Source of the DNA: Bradyrhizobium roseum
Lineage (GTDB): Bacteria > Pseudomonadota > Alphaproteobacteria > Rhizobiales > Xanthobacteraceae
Reading direction: 5' to 3'
NCBI RefSeq assembly: GCF_030413175.1
Contig: NZ_CP129212.1
Coordinates: forward strand, 3,162,001-3,226,000
Length of the DNA: 64,000 nt
Shown here: positions 59,921 to 64,000 of the stretch, in pieces
Layout of the letters: every line of letters starts with the position of its first letter
How positions within the stretch are numbered: the first letter of the stretch is position 1
Made by a program: the position numbers and the translations under genes
Notes under the pieces: model-generated
What the model was told of the DNA's origin: nothing
Seen by the model: the letters and a program-made list of their open reading frames with translations, nothing else
Database searches by the model: none

Positions 59921-60214
59921 ATGGCCGATTTCTATGCCAGCCTGTCGGAAAGCGCGCCGGCGCCCGGCATCGAACCGGCGCTGATGGCGCTGTGGTGGGC
60001 AGCGAAGGGAAACTGGGAAGGCGCCCACCAAATCGTGCAGGTCGAGAGCGACGCCAACTCGGCCTGGGTGCATGCCTATCTGCACCGCGTCGAAGGCGAT
60101 CAGGCCAATGCGGGTTACTGGTATCGCCAGGCCGGGCAGCCGGCGGCGAAGGATTCCCTGGATGCCGAATGGGAGCGGATCGTGTCCGCGCTGCTCGGGA
60201 GTGGAAAAGCATGA
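59921..60214 (+). CDS. Small conserved protein between gatA and gatB
   Basis: A 97-residue soluble, Ala-rich helical protein: [40 protein letters not shown], then [30 protein letters not shown]. Its two Trp/Tyr-rich helices recall a TPR- or SEL1-like repeat, which would suit a binding role, but no family is assigned. It starts two bases after the gatA stop and its TGA overlaps the gatB ATG (60211-60214). It is translated within the gat message. Confidence 0.8.
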   Translation: MADFYASLSESAPAPGIEPALMALWWAAKGNWEGAHQIVQVESDANSAWVHAYLHRVEGDQANAGYWYRQAGQPAAKDSLDAEWERIVSALLGSGKA

Positions 60215-61695
60215 ACGCACCAATCAACTCCGGCAAACTGATCAAGGGCCAGACCGGCGACTGGGAGGTCGTGATCGGCATGGAGATCCACGCCCAGGTC
60301 ACCTCGAACTCAAAGCTGTTTTCCGGCGCTTCCACCGCGTTCGGCGGCGAGCCCAACACGCAGGTGTCGCTGGTCGATGTGGCAATGCCGGGCATGCTGC
60401 CCGTGATCAACGAGGAGTGCGTCCGCCAGGCGGTACGTACCGGTCTCGGGCTGAACGCAACAATCAATCTGCGCTCGGTGTTCGACCGCAAGAACTATTT
60501 CTACCCTGACCTCGCGCAGGGCTACCAGATCAGCCAATACAAGTCGCCCGTTGTCGGCGAGGGCGAGGTGATCGTCGATCTCGACGGCGGCAAAACGGCC
60601 GCCATAGGCATCGAGCGGCTGCATCTGGAGCAGGATCCCGGCAAGATGCTGCACGACCAGTCGCCGTCGCAGTCCTTCATCGATTTCAACCGCTCCGGCG
60701 TGGCGCTGATGGAGATCGTCTCGAAACCGGACATCCGCGACGCCGAGCAGGCCAAGGCCTATGTGACCAAGCTGCGCTCGATCATGCGCTACCTCGGCAC
60801 CTGCGACGGCGACATGGAGAAGGGAAGCCTGCGCGCCGACGTCAACGTGTCGGTGCGCAAGCCCGGCGGGCCGCTCGGCACCCGCTGCGAGATCAAGAAC
60901 ATGAACTCGATCACCTTCATCGGCCAGGCGATCGAGTATGAAGCGCGGCGCCAGATCGAGATCATCGAGGACGGCGGGCAGATCGAGCAGGAGACGCGCC
61001 GTTTCGACCCCAACAAGGGCGAGACCCGCTCGCTGCGCTCCAAGGAAGAGGCGCACGATTATCGCTATTTCCCGGATCCGGACCTGCTGCCGCTCGAATT
61101 CACGCAAGCCTGGGTCGACGGGCTGAAGGCGGAACTGCCGGAATTGCCGGACCAGAAGAAGGTGCGCTTCATCGAGGGCCTTGGCCTGTCGCCCTATGAC
61201 GCGTCCGTGCTGGTGGCCGAGCGCGAGAGCGCGGCGTTCTACGAAACCGTGCTCGCGGGCCTCGCCGACAAGGCGCGTGACGGCAAGCTCGCCGCCAACT
61301 GGGTGATCAACGAGCTGTTCGGCCGTCTCAATAAGGAAGGCCGCGACATTTCGGCCTCGCCGGTGTCGGCAGCGCAGCTGGCTGCTATCGTCGGCCTGAT
61401 CGGCGAGGGCACGATCTCGGGCAAGATCGCGAAGGATCTGTTCGAGATCGTCTGGACCGAGGGCGGCGACCCGCGCGAGCTGGTCGAAACGCGCGGCATG
61501 AAGCAGGTCACGGATCTCGGCGCGATCGAAAAGGTCGTCGACGACATCATCGCGGCCAATCCGGACAAGGTCGCGCAGGCGAAAGCCAAGCCGCAACTCG
61601 CCGGGTGGTTCGTCGGCCAGGTGATGAAGCAATCCGGCGGCAAGGCCAACCCGCAAGCCGTCAACGATCTGCTGAAGGCGAAGCTCGGCATCTGA
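60211..61695 (+). CDS. gatB: Aspartyl/glutamyl-tRNA amidotransferase subunit GatB
   Basis: A 494-residue kinase-amidase subunit that activates the mischarged Glu and uses the ammonia from GatA. The N-terminal domain has [22 protein letters not shown] and [18 protein letters not shown]; the tail has a YqeY-like domain ([27 protein letters not shown] and the last 120 residues). Conserved [13 protein letters not shown] is present. ATG 60211 overlaps the preceding stop. End of the operon; R2 repeat follows 25 bp later. Confidence 0.96.
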   Translation: MNAPINSGKLIKGQTGDWEVVIGMEIHAQVTSNSKLFSGASTAFGGEPNTQVSLVDVAMPGMLPVINEECVRQAVRTGLGLNATINLRSVFDRKNYFYPDLAQGYQISQYKSPVVGEGEVIVDLDGGKTAAIGIERLHLEQDPGKMLHDQSPSQSFIDFNRSGVALMEIVSKPDIRDAEQAKAYVTKLRSIMRYLGTCDGDMEKGSLRADVNVSVRKPGGPLGTRCEIKNMNSITFIGQAIEYEARRQIEIIEDGGQIEQETRRFDPNKGETRSLRSKEEAHDYRYFPDPDLLPLEFTQAWVDGLKAELPELPDQKKVRFIEGLGLSPYDASVLVAERESAAFYETVLAGLADKARDGKLAANWVINELFGRLNKEGRDISASPVSAAQLAAIVGLIGEGTISGKIAKDLFEIVWTEGGDPRELVETRGMKQVTDLGAIEKVVDDIIAANPDKVAQAKAKPQLAGWFVGQVMKQSGGKANPQAVNDLLKAKLGI

Positions 61696-61720
61696 AATCG
61701 TCCCGTAACGGGACACGCCG

Positions 61721-61796
61721 GAGCATGATCCGGAAAAGTGGAAGCCGGTTTTCCCTCGCGACATCAGCGGAACGCGTTCGCGCGCAGATCATGCTC
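61721..61796. repeat. Dispersed hairpin repeat, family R2 (copy 2), after gatB
   Basis: Perfect ends GAGCATGATC (61721-61730) and GATCATGCTC (61787-61796). The interior CCGGAAAAGTGGAAGCCGGTTTTCC is nearly the same as 20255-20280. It may stop the gat transcript as a stem without a T-run. Confidence 0.85.
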
Positions 61797-62341
61797 CAAC
61801 AACGTCGGTGATGTCGCGATCGCGGCGCGCGCGGGCGTGTCGATCGTCTCTCGTGACCCGAAACCCGACCGTCGCGACGACAGGTGCGCGTCCGAATCGC
61901 CGATCGCGATTCGTCCGAAAAGTTCGTTTTGGCGCGCGTTGGCGAGACCTGAGCGCTGTGACCATGAAAATTTTTTTGTTGCCAAACCATGCGACTCAGA
62001 GTCCGTGCGCACGTCATTTTGACGCAGTTGCCGAGTCGTCGCGCGCGCGATCGTCGATCGATCGTCATCTTCGCGAATTCAAAAATGCGCAACTGTACAG
62101 GTGATTCATGCAATGCCGGGCCGTGAGAGCATGCATCGCTTCGGCATTTTCGCATCGACGCGAGCGCATGTTGCGACGTCACCGACATCGTCGCGCTGCG
62201 CGCTCTCACATTGCGTCGTCAACACTTCTTTAAGCGGGAAGCTGTTTTTTTGAGTGCGTTGGTGTATTCGGGATGTAGTGCATCTCGATTCCCGAGTGCA
62301 CGCAGCGACTAAAGCCATCTCACTTACATTAGGAGGGCAAC
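61797..62341. other. Long leader/intergenic region upstream of the H1-like gene
   Basis: About 545 bp without a supported protein gene. The region is less GC-biased than the genes and has many GATCG/GCGCG words. I count six GANTC (CcrM) sites (61894, 61908, 61993, 61999, 62103, 62287). A small hairpin TGCATCTCG/CGAGTGCA lies at 62279-62300. This may hold a promoter and a long untranslated leader. Confidence 0.45.
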
Positions 62342-62434
62342 ATGGCCAAGAAAGCTAAGAAGGCGAAGAAAGCGAAGAGCGCAGTGAAGAAGACTGCGAA
62401 GAAGACCCGCAAGGTCGCGAAGAAGAAGAAGTAA
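62342..62434 (+). CDS. 30-residue histone-H1-like lysine/alanine-rich protein
   Basis: Starts MAKKAKKAKKAKSA and continues VKKTAKKTRKVA before a final run of four Lys. Seventeen of 30 residues are Lys or Arg; no acidic or aromatic residue. A perfect Shine-Dalgarno AGGAGG (62330-62335) sits six bases ahead of ATG 62342, and TAA closes it at 62432-62434. The composition resembles the H1-like tails of bacterial nucleoid proteins; DNA or RNA binding is the expected role (inference). It is alone, between gatB and a gene-poor stretch. Confidence 0.8.
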   Translation: MAKKAKKAKKAKSAVKKTAKKTRKVAKKKK

Positions 62435-62482
62435 CTTCGCTTCTTCCAAGAATTGCCGGCGGCTTGATGCCGGCACGTCATT

Positions 62483-62529
62483 AGAGCCCCGGATGAATGT
62501 CTCCCTGAGATAAAAATCCAAAGGCTCTG
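62483..62529. repeat. Partial copy of family R1 (right-end module)
   Basis: TTAGAGCCCC at the left and AAAGGCTCTGG at the right match the terminal module of R1 (8432-8474, 31443-31484), but the inner GTTCCGATT hairpin is replaced by another sequence. Confidence 0.55.
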
Positions 62530-63296
62530 GTCGACGAAAGAGGGTGTCGGCGAGACATCAGGTCAAACGGCTGGATCGTATTTCGGTAGCTCGTACTTTC
62601 ACAAGAAGTCGTGCTTCAAGAACCGGTCCGGCAGAAGAAACAAGTTCTTCTTCGTTCGGTGCGGGTATCCTTAACTGCCCGCAATTTCTACCGGCGCCGA
62701 AAGGCCCGGCCTGAAATCTGGTCCTGACGTGTTCGCCGACGCCCTCGTTCCCTTCAGGGCGGATACCCGCCCCCCGGAACGCCCGCTTTCGCCGGAGCGC
62801 TCCGATAGCCGGCGCCAGGGGCGTCTGGCGCTGAAACCTCTCCCTTGAAGCCGAAATCTCTCCCTTGAATATGAATGGCATGCGGGCCTCGGCGGGTTCG
62901 CCTCCGCTTGCTGGCGGGATGCGCGTCGCCGCTGGTCGGTTGCCCGATCGGCTGCCGGACTGCGTCATGGCGCGACGCGTTGCGCGGTCCGATGACGCGC
63001 AACGATGACGCCGCGCCTGCGGCAATGGTTATCGTTCCACGAAGCCGGACGGTAAATCGAATTTCACGATTGCCAGTTTTCCGCTGTGCTGCAGGCATTT
63101 TTGCGATTCCGCGCCGCGCGCCGCGAAGCGCGCATTTACATCCCGTTCATCGCGAACCTTAAACTGCCCTTCAAATTTGGTGCCCATGATCATCCCAACA
63201 ACAGACCGGGAACCGGCGTTGCGGATAACAGGGTTTAACAAGTGGACAGGGGCCGCGCTCGGGGGAGGGCGGCAACGATAAAAAGGGGAGCTACCG
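62530..63296. other. Gene-poor intergenic stretch
   Basis: About 770 bp. I see several open frames on both strands, none with a good start and family likeness. One minus-strand frame at 63029-63193 (54 codons, ATG with GGGAT upstream) is possible but unsupported. There is a direct repeat CTCTCCCTTGAA (near 62840-62870). Decayed DNA is the best description. Confidence 0.4.
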
Positions 63297-63563
63297 ATGT
63301 TTCAGGGGCAGATCGATCTCGACGGGGCCATTGCGGTGGAGGCGACGGCGATCCCGGACGTGCTGTTCGAGCGCGGGCTGTACTGGGCGAGCGGCCGTTC
63401 CGGCGTGGTCAATCTCGTCGCGGCCCACAAATGGTTCAATCTGGCCGCGCTGAAGGGCCGGGCGGATGCCATCTCGATGCGCCGCGAGGTCGCCGCGATG
63501 ATGTCGGAATCCGAAATCGCCACCGCGCAGCGCGAAGCCCGCGCCTGGATGACCTCGCATTGA
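63297..63563 (+). CDS. SEL1-repeat-like small protein
   Basis: An 88-residue protein with one clear Sel1/TPR-like unit: DVLFERGLYWASGRSGVVNLVAAHKWFNLAALKGRADAISMRREVAAMM. A-H-K-W-F-N-L-A-A is the core of the repeat. Sel1 units bind proteins; the partner is unknown. The protein is a single repeat, much shorter than usual multi-repeat members. ATG 63297 has AAGGGGAG upstream. It stands alone between decayed DNA and an IS66 remnant. Confidence 0.75.
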   Translation: MFQGQIDLDGAIAVEATAIPDVLFERGLYWASGRSGVVNLVAAHKWFNLAALKGRADAISMRREVAAMMSESEIATAQREARAWMTSH

Positions 63564-63675
63564 GATGCAGGCGAGCCGGCATTGCGTCGGCGGTCCGCCG
63601 GTCTTGTACAGGCCAGGCGGTATCGCCACACGGGGCTTCCTCGCCATCTTGAAGGCGTCTCCGGCACCGCGCCGT

Positions 63676-63858
63676 TCAATTCAGCGATACAAGCCGAGGC
63701 TGCATCGGCACAGACCGTTGATCATCGCGTTCGATGACGAGCGGGACATCGATGCGCTTGACCGCCTCGGCCGCGATCGGCGCCTGGCTCAGCCGCGCGA
63801 TATCGACGAATTTGCGCCTGCCGTGTGTCCCAACTCGGCACATATCCTCATCGGCCAC
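63676..63858 (-). pseudogene. IS66 transposase (TnpC) remnant
   Basis: The frame THGRRKF-VDIARLSQAPIAAEAVKRIDVPLVIERD matches the IS66 TnpC segment usually seen as AHGRRKFF-x-LADIA...PIAxEAVKRID-x-LF-IER-EINGL. After ERD the family sequence continues in another frame (ING-L at about 63711-63722), showing a frameshift. No transposase core, OrfA or OrfB is present. It marks an old IS insertion at the edge of the gene-poor stretch. Confidence 0.65.
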
Positions 63859-63894
63859 GGTGGCAGCGATCGCACGCTTTCGCTAAATCGCTTC

Positions 63895-64000
63895 ATGAGT
63901 CGCGTGTGGAGCCGCCCTTTGCGCACCGTCGTCACTATCCTGAGTCTGTTACTGCTGACGGCGGGCGCCGAGAGCGCGGAAGTGCTCGAGCGAATCGAGC
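63895..64000 (+). CDS. 5' end of an exported protein (partial)
   Basis: ATG 63895 opens a frame that is still open at the right edge: MSRVWSRPLRTVVTILSLLL then LTAGAESAEVLERIE. The first 28 residues are a clear signal peptide (basic start, hydrophobic core, A-x-A cleavage near GAESAE). The mature part is too short to identify. No strong Shine-Dalgarno is seen. Confidence 0.5.
   Translation, partial: MSRVWSRPLRTVVTILSLLLLTAGAESAEVLERIE

Noticed and set aside
58716..60491. A 591-codon open frame opposite gatA and the start of gatB
   Set aside because: Spans two real genes in antisense; no recognisable domain.
62570..62675. A plus-strand frame rich in Phe, Lys and Arg (YFHKKSCFKNRSGRRNKFFF)
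   Set aside because: No start codon is available upstream in frame, so it cannot be called a gene; at best a relic.
62558..63025. A 155-codon minus-strand frame in the gene-poor stretch
   Set aside because: No Shine-Dalgarno, no family likeness and low-complexity Arg/Ala composition.
63029..63193. A 54-codon minus-strand frame beginning MIMGTKFEGQFKV
   Set aside because: Possible start signal, but no family likeness and it sits in decayed DNA; left as a note only.
1..64000. CRISPR arrays, tRNA or rRNA genes, intact IS elements, prophage genes
   Set aside because: None seen by eye in either strand; the repeats present are short dispersed hairpins, not regularly spaced arrays.

Overview
The window looks like a chromosomal segment of a Bradyrhizobium-type alphaproteobacterium (Nitrobacteraceae). 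The reasons are high GC with strong third-position GC bias, genes recognisable from that group (phasin, DivK/PleD, EipB, CcoG/FixG, GatCAB, DUF1737, DUF3572, DUF983), and several short dispersed hairpin repeats between genes. I see no rRNA, no tRNA, no CRISPR array and no intact insertion sequence. The DNA is mostly core chromosome with small accessory insertions.

Layout. 1-8.3 kb: end of an unidentified gene, a VWA protein, a membrane J-domain protein, a D,D-carboxypeptidase with a SPOR domain, a phasin with an operator-rich promoter, and the ClpS/ClpA proteolysis pair. 8.3-18 kb: small regulatory and envelope genes (DUF1737, PilZ, lytic transglycosylase), the AzlCD exporter, a Bug-type solute-binding protein, TrmO, HIT, a FemAB-like acyltransferase, GDPD, two RidA proteins and EipB. 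18-22 kb: dinB with DUF3572, then divK-pleD (cell-cycle and cyclic-di-GMP signalling). 22-31 kb: accessory metabolic genes: a serine hydrolase between repeats, a TetR/MFS divergent pair, CcoG with a tiny membrane protein, a two-gene YeeE/YedE transporter behind an FNR/FixK-type box, rpmG and a flavin monooxygenase.

31-46 kb carries a minus-strand core series (pyrB, pyrC, plsY, dprA, topA, rnr, DUF983, NUDIX) interrupted by accessory genes: two HxlR regulators, an SDR, an azoreductase, an amidase and a broken HigA-like antitoxin. 46-49 kb holds an exported caspase-like protease translationally coupled to a VanX-like D-Ala-D-Ala dipeptidase and followed by a CPBP intramembrane protease. I rate this the most interesting candidate system here. 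49-57.6 kb: AEC transporter, ruvX, cyclase, LysR with two nitronate monooxygenase genes, a peptidoglycan-binding protein, an MBL hydrolase and an alpha/beta hydrolase lacking its nucleophile serine. 57.9-61.7 kb: gatC-gatA-gatB with two small genes inserted between them. 61.7-64 kb: gene-poor DNA with a 30-residue histone-H1-like gene, a SEL1-like gene, an IS66 transposase remnant and the start of an exported protein.

Functional identities rest on motifs and family knowledge read by eye; no database search was run. Start codons were chosen from Shine-Dalgarno sequences, overlaps and signal-peptide position.
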